NCBI RefSeq assembly: GCF_015477835.1
Contig: NZ_JADLQN010000001.1
Span: 744,001 to 808,000 of the forward strand
DNA length: 64,000 nucleotides
Origin: Nocardia higoensis
GTDB taxonomy: Bacteria > Actinomycetota > Actinomycetes > Mycobacteriales > Mycobacteriaceae
Direction of reading: 5' to 3'
Below are positions 9,219 to 17,737 of this stretch, piece after piece (positions within the stretch are counted from its first letter, which is position 1; every line of letters starts with the position of its first letter). The position numbers and the translations under genes are program-made. A model generated the notes under the pieces. The model ran no database searches. It was not told the DNA's origin and saw only the letters and a program-made list of their open reading frames with translations.

Positions 9219-9884
9219 ATGATGGCAGGCATGAGCCTGGTGCCCTATTGGCCTCTGGCCGGACTGCGACTCCGCACGCCACGACTGGAACTCAGGGTGC
9301 CCGGTATGGAGGACCTGGGCATCCTCGCGGGGCTGGCCGCGGAGGGGGTACACGATCCGGCGGTGCAGCCGTTCACGGCGGCGTGGACGGATGCGGAGCC
9401 GGACGAGCGTGCACGGCGAGTACTCCAGTGGCACTGGCGCTGCTGGGCCGAATGGCAGGTCGAGGCATGGACCCTCAATTTCGTGGTTCTCCGCGACGGG
9501 GTCCTGGTCGGGACCCAGTCGATCGGTGCGAAGCACTTCGCGATCTGCTCCGAGGTGAACACCGGCTCCTGGCTCGGTCGAGTGCACCAGGGGCAAGGCA
9601 CCGGCACGGAGATGCGTGCCGCGGTTCTGGAACTGGCCTTCGCCGGCCTCGGTGCCGCCTCGGCGGTGACGGGCGCCTTCGAGGACAACGTTGCGTCGTT
9701 CGAAGTCTCACGCAAACTCGGATACGAGCACGACGGGGTGGAGGTGCACGCGGTGCGAGGAAAGGCGGCGGTACTGAGACGGCTGCGGTTGACCCGCGCT
9801 CGATGGGAGGCGTATCGGAGCGTGCCGGTGGAAATGACCGGGCTGGCGGAGTGCCTGCCGCTCTTCGGGGTTCGAGAAGCCTGA
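9219..9884 (+). CDS. GNAT-family N-acetyltransferase (RimJ/RimL type)
   Basis: A 221-residue protein whose order of motifs fits RimJ/RimL acetyltransferases: an N-terminal LRLRTPRLELRVPG strand, a central VLRDGVLVGTQSI strand and the acetyl-CoA-binding segment SWLGRVHQGQGTGTEMRAAV, followed by a helix and NVASFEVSRKLGYEHDG. Such enzymes acetylate protein N-termini or small amines; the substrate is unknown. Three in-frame ATGs (9219, 9222, 9231) are possible starts. It is a single gene. Confidence 0.82.
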   Translation: MMAGMSLVPYWPLAGLRLRTPRLELRVPGMEDLGILAGLAAEGVHDPAVQPFTAAWTDAEPDERARRVLQWHWRCWAEWQVEAWTLNFVVLRDGVLVGTQSIGAKHFAICSEVNTGSWLGRVHQGQGTGTEMRAAVLELAFAGLGAASAVTGAFEDNVASFEVSRKLGYEHDGVEVHAVRGKAAVLRRLRLTRARWEAYRSVPVEMTGLAECLPLFGVREA

Positions 9885-9909
9885 CGGCGAACCCCTGTGA
9901 GCCGTGGCA

Positions 9910-10139
9910 GGTCGGTGCGCCGAAAACCTCGAACTCGCCCTGGACGAGCAAGCCGTGAGGTGCCCCGTTCGCGCTGTGGCTGCTGGGGCCGCGGCTCCCC
10001 GTCCGCTTCGTCGTCAGCGAGTTGCGCCACATCGGCCCGACCCGCCTCGAGCTGGTGCTCGCCGCCGGGGCCGAACAGGCCGGGCGGGACCTCGCCGCGC
10101 CGCCGCCGGCCTGCAAGCTCGGGCTGCGGCGTCCTGCGT
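9910..10139 (+). pseudogene. gene remnant of unknown family
   Basis: Codon use between 9910 and 10139 looks coding but changes frame. CAENLELALDEQAV reads in one frame, then GAPFALWLLGPRLPVRFVV and SELRHIGPTRLELVLAAG read in another with nearly all codons ending in G or C. A stop lies just before the second segment. I cannot name the family. The fragment ends against the convergent methyltransferase gene. It is most simply a decayed gene. Confidence 0.35.
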
Positions 10140-10946
10140 TCAGGCAGCGGCGCGGAAGACGTATGCGGTCATCGGGGCGGTGACCGGCCCCGGGCCCAGA
10201 CGGGTCGTCATCTCCTCGATGACGGTGGCCCGCACGGCCGGTCCGTCGCCACGCTTTTCGAGGTCCGCGCGCACCGGTGTCCCGGTGAGGTACCCGATGG
10301 CAAGGTCGGCAGTCGACGCGGCCCGGCCCTGAAGCATCAGCTCCTGCTCGTCCTCGACGGCGAACCCGGCGGTCGCCAGATCAGCGGCCACGACAGCGGG
10401 ATCGGCGTAGCCGTGCGGAACCGTCTGGAAGAACCGTGGCGGGTCGACCGGAAAGGCTTTCTCGAGCCCGGCCTGCAGCGCGACTTCGAAGCCGTGCGTC
10501 CCGAGCGGGCCCCAGGTGTTGAACAGGAACCGGCCTCCTGGGGCCAGCACCCGGCGGACCTCGGTGAAGGCCTCGATGCGGTCGGGAAAGAACATCACGC
10601 CGAACTGGCAGACCACCAGGTCGAAGCCTCCGTCGGGGAACGGCAGCCGCTGCGCGTCGGCCTGCCGCCACACCGCGCCCGAGGCCCGGGTCGACCCGAA
10701 GGCGACCATGGCCTCGTTCAGGTCGGTGGCCGTCACCTCGGCCGAGGGTGCCGCTGCAAGCAGGTTCGCTGTCAAGACGCCAGTCCCGGCAGCGAGTTCG
10801 AGGATTCGCCGAGGGTGGAGTGCTGCCGCCCGGGCGGTCAGATCCTCGGCGAAGGGCCGGAAGACCACCGGCACGAGGTACTGCTCATAGGCCGCCGGCA
10901 TGGATTCGGACCATCGCCGGTCGGCGTTGATTCCGGTCACCCTCAT
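10140..10946 (-). CDS. class I SAM-dependent methyltransferase (Methyltransf_11/25)
   Basis: A 268-residue enzyme with SAM motif I ILELAAGTGVLT near residue 50, motif II VTATDLNEAM, then WRQADAQRLPFPDGGFDLVVCQFGVMF and a VRRVLAPGGRFLFNTWGPL segment typical of UbiE/COQ5-like small-molecule methyltransferases. It probably methylates a soluble or lipid acceptor on C, N or O; the acceptor cannot be predicted. It is transcribed away from the metal-handling genes and is not in an obvious operon. Confidence 0.85.
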   Translation of the reverse strand: MRVTGINADRRWSESMPAAYEQYLVPVVFRPFAEDLTARAAALHPRRILELAAGTGVLTANLLAAAPSAEVTATDLNEAMVAFGSTRASGAVWRQADAQRLPFPDGGFDLVVCQFGVMFFPDRIEAFTEVRRVLAPGGRFLFNTWGPLGTHGFEVALQAGLEKAFPVDPPRFFQTVPHGYADPAVVAADLATAGFAVEDEQELMLQGRAASTADLAIGYLTGTPVRADLEKRGDGPAVRATVIEEMTTRLGPGPVTAPMTAYVFRAAA

Positions 10947-11128
10947 GACGGTAACATCGCGTCAGGAAACCTCCTCTTACCGCGCGCGGCCGCAGCCACG
11001 AAACCGCCATGAGGGCTGGGCAGCGCCAGTTGCGTGTGGCGCGACAAGCGTTGTCGCGCAGCGAGAAATGAAGCGACCCGGTGACCTCCGCCGTGCCGGG
11101 TGGAGTGCCACCGGGTCGGTGTTCGTGT

Positions 11129-11335
11129 TCACTCGGCGAGGTGGAAGCCCGCCTCTTGGACTGCGGTGGCGATCGCGTCTCGTCGGATCAGCTCGGTGGC
11201 GGTGACGGTGACCTTGCCTTCGTCCACGTCCACGTCGACGGTGCGGACACCGGCGATCTTGCCGACCTTGTCGCGGACCTTGCCGGCGCAGCACCCGCAG
11301 GTCATCCCGGTGACGTCGAGCGTTGTGGTGTTCAT
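11129..11335 (-). CDS. copZ: heavy-metal-associated (CopZ-like) metallochaperone
   Basis: A 68-residue single HMA domain. It has the metal site GMTCGCCAGKV, which matches GMTCxxC with Cys at positions 13 and 16 (and an extra Cys at 15), followed by the beta-alpha-beta order of Atx1/CopZ proteins. Such proteins bind Cu(I) and hand it to transporters or regulators. It is the second gene of an operon with the MFS exporter upstream, controlled by a CsoR-like operator at 12824-12840, which strongly supports copper. Zinc or another thiophilic metal remains possible. Confidence 0.9.
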   Translation of the reverse strand: MNTTTLDVTGMTCGCCAGKVRDKVGKIAGVRTVDVDVDEGKVTVTATELIRRDAIATAVQEAGFHLAE

Positions 11336-11377
11336 CTCGCGTGTTCCTTTCTCGTGGAATCCATTTGGCTGAATCGG

Positions 11378-12784
11378 CTACACCGCTGGTTCGGTGCGGC
11401 GCATGGTCGCCGCGGTAACGCCTGCGCCGGCGAAAGCGATGACGGCCGCGCCGATGAATGCTGCCGAGAACCCATTGGTCAGATCCGGCAGGCTGTCGAT
11501 GCGGTCCGCGCCGAAGGAAGCGGCGACCGCCGTCATCGCCGCCAGCCCCACCGCGGAGCCGACCTGATAGCTCACGTTGACGATGCCCGAGGCCAGCCCG
11601 CCCTCCTCGGGGCGAGCCGCTGAGATGGCGGTGCCCAGCGACGGCACGAAGGCCAGCGACATCCCGGCGGCCGCGACCAGCGAGGCAGGCAGAACGTCCA
11701 CCCAGAAGTTCCCGGTCGGACGCACCAGCGACATGATCGCCAGACCCAGGCCGAGCACGATCAGCCCGGCCACGATCATCGGTTTGGCGCCGAACCGCTG
11801 CATCGCACGCGGTGCCAGCACGATCATGCCGAGCATGATGAGGATGGTCATCGGCAGCAAGGCCGCGCCGGCGGGGAAGGCACTGTAGCCGAGAACCTGC
11901 TGCAGGTACAGGTTCAGGAAGAACCACATCGGCACCCAGGCCGCGCCGAGCAACAACTGGGCGATATTGGCCGAGGCCAGATTCGGCGCAGTGAAGATGC
12001 CCAGCCGCATCAGCGGCTCCCGCCGCCGCGCCTGGATCAGCACGAAAGCGGCGAGCAGTGCGGCGGCCACGCCCAGCACGCCCCAGGTCTGTCCCGACGC
12101 CCACCCGACCTCCGGGGCGCGAACGATGCCGTAGACGGCCGCGGCGAGACCGGCGGTGACCGTCACCGAGCCGAGCAGATCGACGGAGCCGGAACGGGCC
12201 GGTGCGTCGGGCATGAGCGCGGAGACCGCGATCAAGGCCGCCAGCGCGATCGGGATGTTGATGTAGAACACCCAGGGCCAGCTGATGTACTCGGTGATGA
12301 CGCCGCCGAGGAAGACGCCTGCGGTGCCGCCCGCGGGGGCCGCCGCGCCGTAGATGGCCAGCGCCTTGGTCAATTCCCCTGGCGCCGAGCCGAACAGCAT
12401 CATCAGCAAGGTCAGCGCCGAGGGGGCGATCAGGGCCGCGCCGCCACCCTGGATCGCGCGTCCGGCCAGTTCGGTCGCGGCATTGCCCGCCGCGCCCGCG
12501 ATGACCGAACCCACAAGCAGGACTGCCCATCCGGCGGCGAAGACGCGCCGTGCGCCGAGCAGATCCGACAGCCGTCCGCCGAGGAGCAGCAGTCCGCCGA
12601 AGGCGATGACATAGGCGTTGAACACCCAGGTGAGGTTCTCCTGGGAGAACCCGAGATCAGTCTGCATCTTCGGCAGGGCGATCCCGATGATCGAGGTGTC
12701 CATGATGACCATGAACTGGGCGGCGGCGATGACCGCCAGCGCCCACCACTTTCGTGTGGTGGTGGTGCGCGTCTGCGTACTCAT
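11378..12784 (-). CDS. MFS drug/proton antiporter, EmrB/QacA type
   Basis: A 468-residue transporter with about 14 hydrophobic helices. Motif A appears as GGRLSDLLGARRVF and the antiporter region near AIYGAAAPAGGTAGVFLGG. The family normally exports drugs or metabolites. The unusual context is a copper chaperone downstream and a CsoR-type palindrome 40 bases upstream of the start, which suggests induction by Cu(I) or a related thiol/metal stress. The start ATG is preceded by GGAAGGACGGGAAATGTC. The substrate is therefore possibly a copper complex or copper-binding metabolite, but this is inference from context. Confidence 0.87.
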   Translation of the reverse strand: MSTQTRTTTTRKWWALAVIAAAQFMVIMDTSIIGIALPKMQTDLGFSQENLTWVFNAYVIAFGGLLLLGGRLSDLLGARRVFAAGWAVLLVGSVIAGAAGNAATELAGRAIQGGGAALIAPSALTLLMMLFGSAPGELTKALAIYGAAAPAGGTAGVFLGGVITEYISWPWVFYINIPIALAALIAVSALMPDAPARSGSVDLLGSVTVTAGLAAAVYGIVRAPEVGWASGQTWGVLGVAAALLAAFVLIQARRREPLMRLGIFTAPNLASANIAQLLLGAAWVPMWFFLNLYLQQVLGYSAFPAGAALLPMTILIMLGMIVLAPRAMQRFGAKPMIVAGLIVLGLGLAIMSLVRPTGNFWVDVLPASLVAAAGMSLAFVPSLGTAISAARPEEGGLASGIVNVSYQVGSAVGLAAMTAVAASFGADRIDSLPDLTNGFSAAFIGAAVIAFAGAGVTAATMRRTEPAV

Positions 12785-12823
12785 GACATTTCCCGTCCTT
12801 CCACAATGATTCAGACGGATACC

Positions 12824-12840
12824 ATACCCCCCTAGGGTAT
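12824..12840. promoter_or_regulatory. CsoR-type copper operator
   Basis: ATACCCCCCTAGGGTAT is a 17-base near-palindrome that differs by one base from the Bacillus copZA CsoR site read on the complementary strand. It lies 40-56 bases upstream of the MFS start, overlapping the expected promoter. CsoR represses until Cu(I) binds. No csoR gene is in this window, so the regulator would act in trans. Confidence 0.72.
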
Positions 12841-13334
12841 CGGCGAGTCAACATGTGCGGGCGTTGGTCAACCACTGGGTGCTCTACTCGTCACACGGAC
12901 TGGAATGCCGAGCGCAGCGCCGGCCGATTCCCGACAAGCTGACCGAGCGGGACTTCACGGATGCGGCGGATTGGGCCGAAGAGTATGTGGCACAACTGGA
13001 TCGGGCGGTCCGTGCCTGGTCCGAGCCCGCCGTCTGGGAGGGGGAGATCGACCTCGGCTGGGCCACGATGCCCGCCGCAGACGTGGCCGGAATGCTGCTT
13101 GCGGAGCTGGCTCTGCACGGGTGGGACGTAGCCGCCGCAACCGGGCAAGAGTTCCGGGTGTCCGAGGGATCGGCAGTTACTCTCGGGGAGATCGTTGCCG
13201 CGAGCGCCGAGGAATACCGCGCCTACAGCATGTTCGCCGCGGCGGTCGAGATCGAAGGCGGCGCGGACCCGTTTTCGCGGTACGTGGCTGCGTCCGGGCG
13301 GAATCCGCAGTGGGCCGCCGGTATTCGGGCATGA
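12841..13334 (+). pseudogene. 5'-truncated TIGR03086/maleylpyruvate-isomerase-like (DinB fold) gene
   Basis: The frame encodes VRALVNHWVLYSSHGLE onward, through WAEEYVAQLDRAV and LLAELALHGWDVAAATGQ, to the end at GIRA. The match to the mycothiol-dependent TIGR03086 family starts in its middle: the normal first ~45 residues, including the first metal-site helix, are missing, and the homologous reading begins right at the copper operator. The first ATG (12855) has no ribosome site. This looks like a gene whose 5' end was lost in a rearrangement. Confidence 0.7.
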
Positions 13335-13422
13335 CCAGCAACCTCGTGAAATCCGTGACGGACCGGTGGCGAGTGCTGTTGGACCGAAAGCCGAGGTCGG
13401 CGTCGAGCACTGCGGCGGCCGG

Positions 13423-13760
13423 GTGACCACAAGGGATCAACTGCCGGAGCTGGTCGTCGCCGACGTCGGCGCGTGGCGGGAATGGCTCGACCCGTACCAC
13501 GACACCTCACCCGGCGTGTGGCTGGTACTTCGCCGACTCCCGCGTTCCCGAACGACCACAACCTCGACCTGTTGGAACGGCGGATCGACATCGACGGTGT
13601 CGAGTACGCCGGTGGGGTGCAGGTCATCGGTCCGATGATCGAGGACCTGCACCCCGCTGCGGCTCGCCGGCCTGCTCGAGCAACAGCTCGGCGGCTTCCA
13701 GGCGCCGAAGCGAAGCGTCCCGGATGAACGCCGGAAGTCCTCGACGGGCGACTGTCTCTC
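13423..13760 (+). pseudogene. two fused gene fragments in shifting frames
   Basis: From GTG 13423 the reading DQLPELVVADVGAWREWLD is a YdeI/OmpD-associated family N-terminus, but it decays after WLVLRRLP near 13540. A second coding-like stretch in another frame follows (FPNDHNLDLLERRIDIDGVE, then IGPMIEDLHPAA), and a third frame gives LRLAGLLEQQLGGFQAP. No single start-to-stop product exists. The second fragment is from a family I do not recognise. Confidence 0.5.
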
Positions 13761-13799
13761 AACCCCCGACATGAAGCCGCCCGCTCACCGCGCTGCTTC

Positions 13800-14483
13800 T
13801 CAGCGGATCAATTCCGCCAGGCGAAGTCGGCCGTCGTGGACTTCGGCGATCTGGTCGACGGTGGCCAGGAGGGTGCGGTCGTGGGTGACCAGGACGGTGG
13901 CAGTTGCCTGCTGATGGGTGAGGCGGATGATCAGGTCGATGACGGCGGCGCCGCGTTCGTGGTCGAGAGCGCTGGTGGGCTCGTCCACGAGGAGGACCGT
14001 CGGGTCGTTCATCAGGGCGCGGGCGATATTGACGCGCTGACGCTGGCCGCCGGAGAGCTGGTGGGGGCGGCGGTCGGCCTGGTCGGCGAGGCCGACTGCG
14101 TCGAGAAGTTCGATTGCCCGCCCCCGGGCGGTGTGCGGGTTTCGACCGCTGATCCGGGCCATGACCTGGAGTTGTTCGGCGGCGGTGAGGGCGGGCAGCA
14201 GATTGGGTTGCTGGAAGACGATGCCGATCTTGTCGCGGCGGAGTTCGGCGAGTTCGCTGCGCGACATCCCGGTGGTGGAGATGTCGTCGAGGGTGACGGT
14301 CCCGGAGTCCGGGGTGATCAAGGTGGCCGCGACGGCCAGCAGGCTGGATTTGCCGGAACCGGACGGGCCGACCACAGCTGTCAGATTCCCTCGAGGGACA
14401 TCGAGACTGACATGGTCGAGGGCGGTCAGGCGGGTGTCGCCGTCGGGATAGGTGAGGGTGATGTCGGTCAGGTTCAGGCTCAT
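13800..14483 (-). CDS. hrtA: ABC transporter ATPase, HrtA/MacB-like
   Basis: A 227-residue ATPase of the LolD/MacB/HrtA type. It has Walker A VVGPSGSGKSS near residue 37, Q-loop IVFQQPNLLPALT, signature QLSGGQRQRVNIARAL and Walker B VLLVDEPTSALD with the switch His in VLVTHDR. The start at 14483 overlaps the permease stop by ATGA; a longer upstream reading would run through the permease gene. The pair sits divergently from a two-component system, the arrangement of hrtBA and chrSA in corynebacteria, where HrtBA exports excess heme. The heme role here is inferred from that layout. Confidence 0.88.
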   Translation of the reverse strand: MSLNLTDITLTYPDGDTRLTALDHVSLDVPRGNLTAVVGPSGSGKSSLLAVAATLITPDSGTVTLDDISTTGMSRSELAELRRDKIGIVFQQPNLLPALTAAEQLQVMARISGRNPHTARGRAIELLDAVGLADQADRRPHQLSGGQRQRVNIARALMNDPTVLLVDEPTSALDHERGAAVIDLIIRLTHQQATATVLVTHDRTLLATVDQIAEVHDGRLRLAELIR

Positions 14484-15568
14484 CGGGCACTCCCCAGGGC
14501 AGTCAGCGGGTCGACGGAGGTGATCCTGCGGATGGACAAGGCGGCTCCGAGGGCGCCGAGCAGGATCATCACGGCGGCCGGGAACAGGACGGTGGCGGGT
14601 GTGAGCAGGAACGGCACGGCGGAGCCGATCACGAGTGCCCCCGCGGCCGCGGCGATGCCGGTGCCGAGCAGGGCTCCGCCGACGAGCAGGACGAGCGCTT
14701 GGCCGAGGGCATCGCCGAGGAGGCTGGCGGTGGAGGCGCCCAGGGCCTTGAGTACGGCGATGTCGCCGCTGCGCTGAATGGTCCAGACGGTGAAGAAGGC
14801 CCCGACGACGAGCGCGGAGATGGCGAACAGGAAGCCGCGCATCAGCTGCAGGGCGCCGTTCTCGGAGGCATAGGAACCGATCGCGGACAGCGAGTCCTCG
14901 GGCGAGACCGTCTTGGTGCCGACCTGCTGGTCGATGAGGTCGGTGTCGGCGCCGGGCGCGGTGGTCAGGGCGATGACGGTGGCGGTCGGGCCGTCGCCGC
15001 TTTCGGTGGGCGGTGCGGTCTGCTGCCAGATGGCCCTGCTGGTCCACACGACGGGCGTGTGGCTGAAGAATGCGTCGCCCTCGACGGCGGCCACCTCCAG
15101 GCCCCGGCCTGCCAGGGCAAGGAAGTCACCGACCTCGACGCCGAGGTTCTCGGCAGCCGCGGTGGACAGCACCACCGTGCTGTCGCTGATCTTGTCGCTG
15201 TCCGGGGCGAGGTGAGAGCCGGGTTCGACACCGAAGGCCGAGACCCCGATGCTCCTGTTCCCGGCGGTGGCCTTGGTCGTGGTGATCCCCAGCGGTTCGG
15301 CGCTCTCGACACCTGGCGCCTGGGACCATTGCCGCCATTGATGCTCGGTGACAGTGGAGTTGGAATACGAGAGGTCCTGCCCGCCGGTGGGAGCCTGGAA
15401 GGCTATCTTGTCGACGGGCAATCCGGTGACCGCCGAGATGTTCTGCTGGCTGAGTCCGCCCGTCAGTCCGGACAGCAATCCGACCAGCAGGGTGATCAGC
15501 ACGATGACGGCCCCCATCAAGGCGAAGCGCCCCTTGGCGAACTTCAGGTCTCTCCAGGCGACAAACAC
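14480..15568 (-). CDS. hrtB: ABC transporter permease, FtsX/HrtB-like
   Basis: A 362-residue permease starting at GTG 15568, preceded by GGAAAGGACGG; an upstream ATG at 15649 adds a charged segment with no ribosome site. After an N-terminal FVAWRDLKFAKGRFALMGA and the first membrane helix comes a ~190-residue extracytoplasmic domain, then three C-terminal helices, the layout of FtsX-type permeases. The opening resembles HrtB heme exporters. It is followed by its ATPase (ATGA overlap) and divergent from the sensor kinase at 15741. Confidence 0.85.
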   Translation of the reverse strand: MFVAWRDLKFAKGRFALMGAVIVLITLLVGLLSGLTGGLSQQNISAVTGLPVDKIAFQAPTGGQDLSYSNSTVTEHQWRQWSQAPGVESAEPLGITTTKATAGNRSIGVSAFGVEPGSHLAPDSDKISDSTVVLSTAAAENLGVEVGDFLALAGRGLEVAAVEGDAFFSHTPVVWTSRAIWQQTAPPTESGDGPTATVIALTTAPGADTDLIDQQVGTKTVSPEDSLSAIGSYASENGALQLMRGFLFAISALVVGAFFTVWTIQRSGDIAVLKALGASTASLLGDALGQALVLLVGGALLGTGIAAAAGALVIGSAVPFLLTPATVLFPAAVMILLGALGAALSIRRITSVDPLTALGSAR

Positions 15569-15740
15569 GGCTTCGGCCCGTCCTTTCCGGCGGTTGGCAG
15601 TGGTACGACTCCACTGTCGCGGCCGACCCCTGGTGCGCGCGTCTGGCACAGGACTGCACTCGGCAGGCGGAAAGACGGCATACGGGTTCTAACTTTCGAT
15701 GGACGCCCGAGGACGTCTGCCTCCGTAACCTGGAATCACT

Positions 15741-16952
15741 GTGAACGCCGATGCCCCCGTCCTGACCCCGACCCCGCGGGCGCTGGCCTGGTGCCTGCAT
15801 CTGCTGATCATCGGCTTGCTCGCCATCGCCGCAGGCCGAGCTGTGGCCGATGATGGGCCGCACGCCGGGGCGGCCGTCGTCGCCGCGACGGCGTGCGGCC
15901 TGGTATACGCGGTCGGTCCGGTGCTGCCGGGTGTCCGCCGCTCGCGGGGCGCCGCCGCGCTGTGGCTGGCCGCCGTCGGAGCTGTGTGGCTGGTTCTGCT
16001 CCTGCTGACCCGTGACGCCGTATGGGTGGCCTTCCCGCTGTATTTCCTCCAACTGCACCTGCTGCCCCGCAGGGCTGGACTGGCTGCGGTGGCGGTCACC
16101 GCCGCGGCGGCGATCGCCGGTTTCGCCGCCCACCAGCACTTCTTCAGCCCCGCCATGGCCATCGGGCCCGCGCTCGGCGCCGCCGTCGCGGTCGCGGTGG
16201 TCTGGGGATACCAGGCCCTCTACCGGGAGAGCGAAGAGCGCCGCAGACTGATCGACGAGGTCACCGCTACACGCGCGGACTTGGCCGCCGCCCAGCACAT
16301 CGCCGGTGTCCTGGCCGAACGCGACCGTCTGGCCCGCGAGATCCACGACACGCTCGCCCAAGGTCTCTCCAGCATCCAGTTGCTGCTGCGCGCTGCCGAA
16401 CGAGCACTGCCCGTGGCGCCGGAGAACGCGGCCCGCTATATCGACCAAGCACGGCAGGCCGCCGTGGACAACCTCGCCGAGGCACGTCGCTTCGTCGCCG
16501 CTCTGACCCCACCCACCTTGGAAGGCACCACCCTGGCCGGCGCCCTGGAACGCCTGTGCGGCACTACCAGCACCCGGCACCAGATCACCGCACGGTTCCA
16601 CCTCGTCGGCGATCCCACCCCGCTGACGACAGCCCAGGAGGTCGCGTTGCTGCGCATCGCGCAGTCCGCCCTCGCCAACACCGTCCGCCACGCCGAGGCC
16701 ACCACGGCCGAGGTCACGCTCAGCTACCTCGACGACCATATCGCTCTCGACGTCATCGACGACGGACTCGGCTTCGACCCCGACCAGCTCCCCGACCCCG
16801 ACCCCGACGCCGGCGGATTCGGGCTACCGTCCATGCGCGCCCGCGCCCGAGCCCTCGGGGGCACCGTCACCGTCGAATCCACTCCCGGCCACGGCACCGC
16901 GGTGGCCGCCCAGCTGCCCATCCCGTCAATCGAGACCGAGGCCCGGCCGTGA
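15741..16952 (+). CDS. sensor histidine kinase, ChrS/HrrS-like by context
   Basis: A 403-residue kinase starting at GTG 15741. The first ~150 residues contain five or six hydrophobic helices. The phospho-acceptor is His202 in LAREIHDTLAQGLSSIQ (HisKA_3). The ATPase domain has the G-box DDGLGFDPDQ and GFGLPSMRARARALGG. It overlaps the regulator gene by GTGA. In corynebacteria a kinase of this type senses heme through its membrane helices and controls the divergent hrtBA exporter; the same layout here supports heme sensing, though no heme ligand can be named. Confidence 0.9.
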   Translation: MNADAPVLTPTPRALAWCLHLLIIGLLAIAAGRAVADDGPHAGAAVVAATACGLVYAVGPVLPGVRRSRGAAALWLAAVGAVWLVLLLLTRDAVWVAFPLYFLQLHLLPRRAGLAAVAVTAAAAIAGFAAHQHFFSPAMAIGPALGAAVAVAVVWGYQALYRESEERRRLIDEVTATRADLAAAQHIAGVLAERDRLAREIHDTLAQGLSSIQLLLRAAERALPVAPENAARYIDQARQAAVDNLAEARRFVAALTPPTLEGTTLAGALERLCGTTSTRHQITARFHLVGDPTPLTTAQEVALLRIAQSALANTVRHAEATTAEVTLSYLDDHIALDVIDDGLGFDPDQLPDPDPDAGGFGLPSMRARARALGGTVTVESTPGHGTAVAAQLPIPSIETEARP

Positions 16953-17584
16953 CCGACACCCCCATCCGCCTGCTTCTGGCCGACGATCACCCCATCGTGC
17001 GGGCCGGACTGCGCGCCGTGCTGGAAACCGAGCCCGACCTCGTCGTCATCGCCGAAGCCGCCACTGCCCAGGAGGCGATCATCCGCGCCGCCGAAGGTGA
17101 CATCGACGTCGTGCTGATGGACCTCCAGTTCGGCAAGGGCATGGGCGGCGCCGAAGCAACCGCCCAGATCACCGCCCGCCAGGGAGCGCCCCGGGTGCTG
17201 ATAGTCACCACCTACGATTCCGACGCCGACACACTGCCCGCCATCGAAGCAGGCGCGACCGGCTACCTCCTCAAGGACGCCCCACCCGAGGACCTGGCCG
17301 CCGCCGTACGCACCGCGGCTGCCGGACGCACCACCTTGGCGCCCACGGTCGCCGACCGGCTGATGAACCGACTACGCGCGCCGAGCACTGCCCTGACCAG
17401 GCGCGAGACCGAAGTCCTCACCCTGGTCGCCGACGGACTGTCCAACCACGCCATCGGCGCCCGGCTCCACCTGACCGAGGGCACGGTCAAATCCCATCTG
17501 GCGCGCATCTACACCAAGCTCGACGTCGACTCGCGAACCGCCGCCGTCGCCGCCGCGACCTCCCTGGGCTTCATCCGCCGCTGA
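16949..17584 (+). CDS. NarL/LuxR-family response regulator, ChrA-like by context
   Basis: A 211-residue regulator starting at GTG 16949, overlapping the kinase stop. The receiver domain carries the acidic pair in LLLADDHPIVRAG, the phospho-acceptor Asp58 in VVLMDLQFGKGMGG, TTYDSDADT and YLLKDAPPED. The C-terminal DNA-binding domain reads LTRRETEVLTLVADGLSNHAIG. It should bind the 172-base divergent region 15569-15740 to control the exporter and its own operon. Confidence 0.92.
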   Translation: MTDTPIRLLLADDHPIVRAGLRAVLETEPDLVVIAEAATAQEAIIRAAEGDIDVVLMDLQFGKGMGGAEATAQITARQGAPRVLIVTTYDSDADTLPAIEAGATGYLLKDAPPEDLAAAVRTAAAGRTTLAPTVADRLMNRLRAPSTALTRRETEVLTLVADGLSNHAIGARLHLTEGTVKSHLARIYTKLDVDSRTAAVAAATSLGFIRR

Positions 17585-17683
17585 CCTCGGTGCTGGCATC
17601 ACAGCGATACCGGCCGCCCGGGCCGCACCGAGGGCTCTCCCCGATCACGGCGGCCGGGCAGTGCTAGGGTCGCAATCCGGCGA

Positions 17684-17710
17684 ATCTTCCCGACATCGCG
17701 TCGGGAAGAT
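17684..17710. promoter_or_regulatory. perfect 11-base inverted repeat before the DUF420 gene
   Basis: ATCTTCCCGAC and GTCGGGAAGAT are separated by ATCGC. It lies 27 bases upstream of the DUF420 start and about 100 bases past the regulator stop. It could be the terminator of the two-component operon or an operator between promoter (a possible -10 TAGGGT at 17666) and start. No T-tract follows. Confidence 0.5.
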
Positions 17711-17737
17711 GGTCTCTGTAGAGAGGTGAAGGAACCG

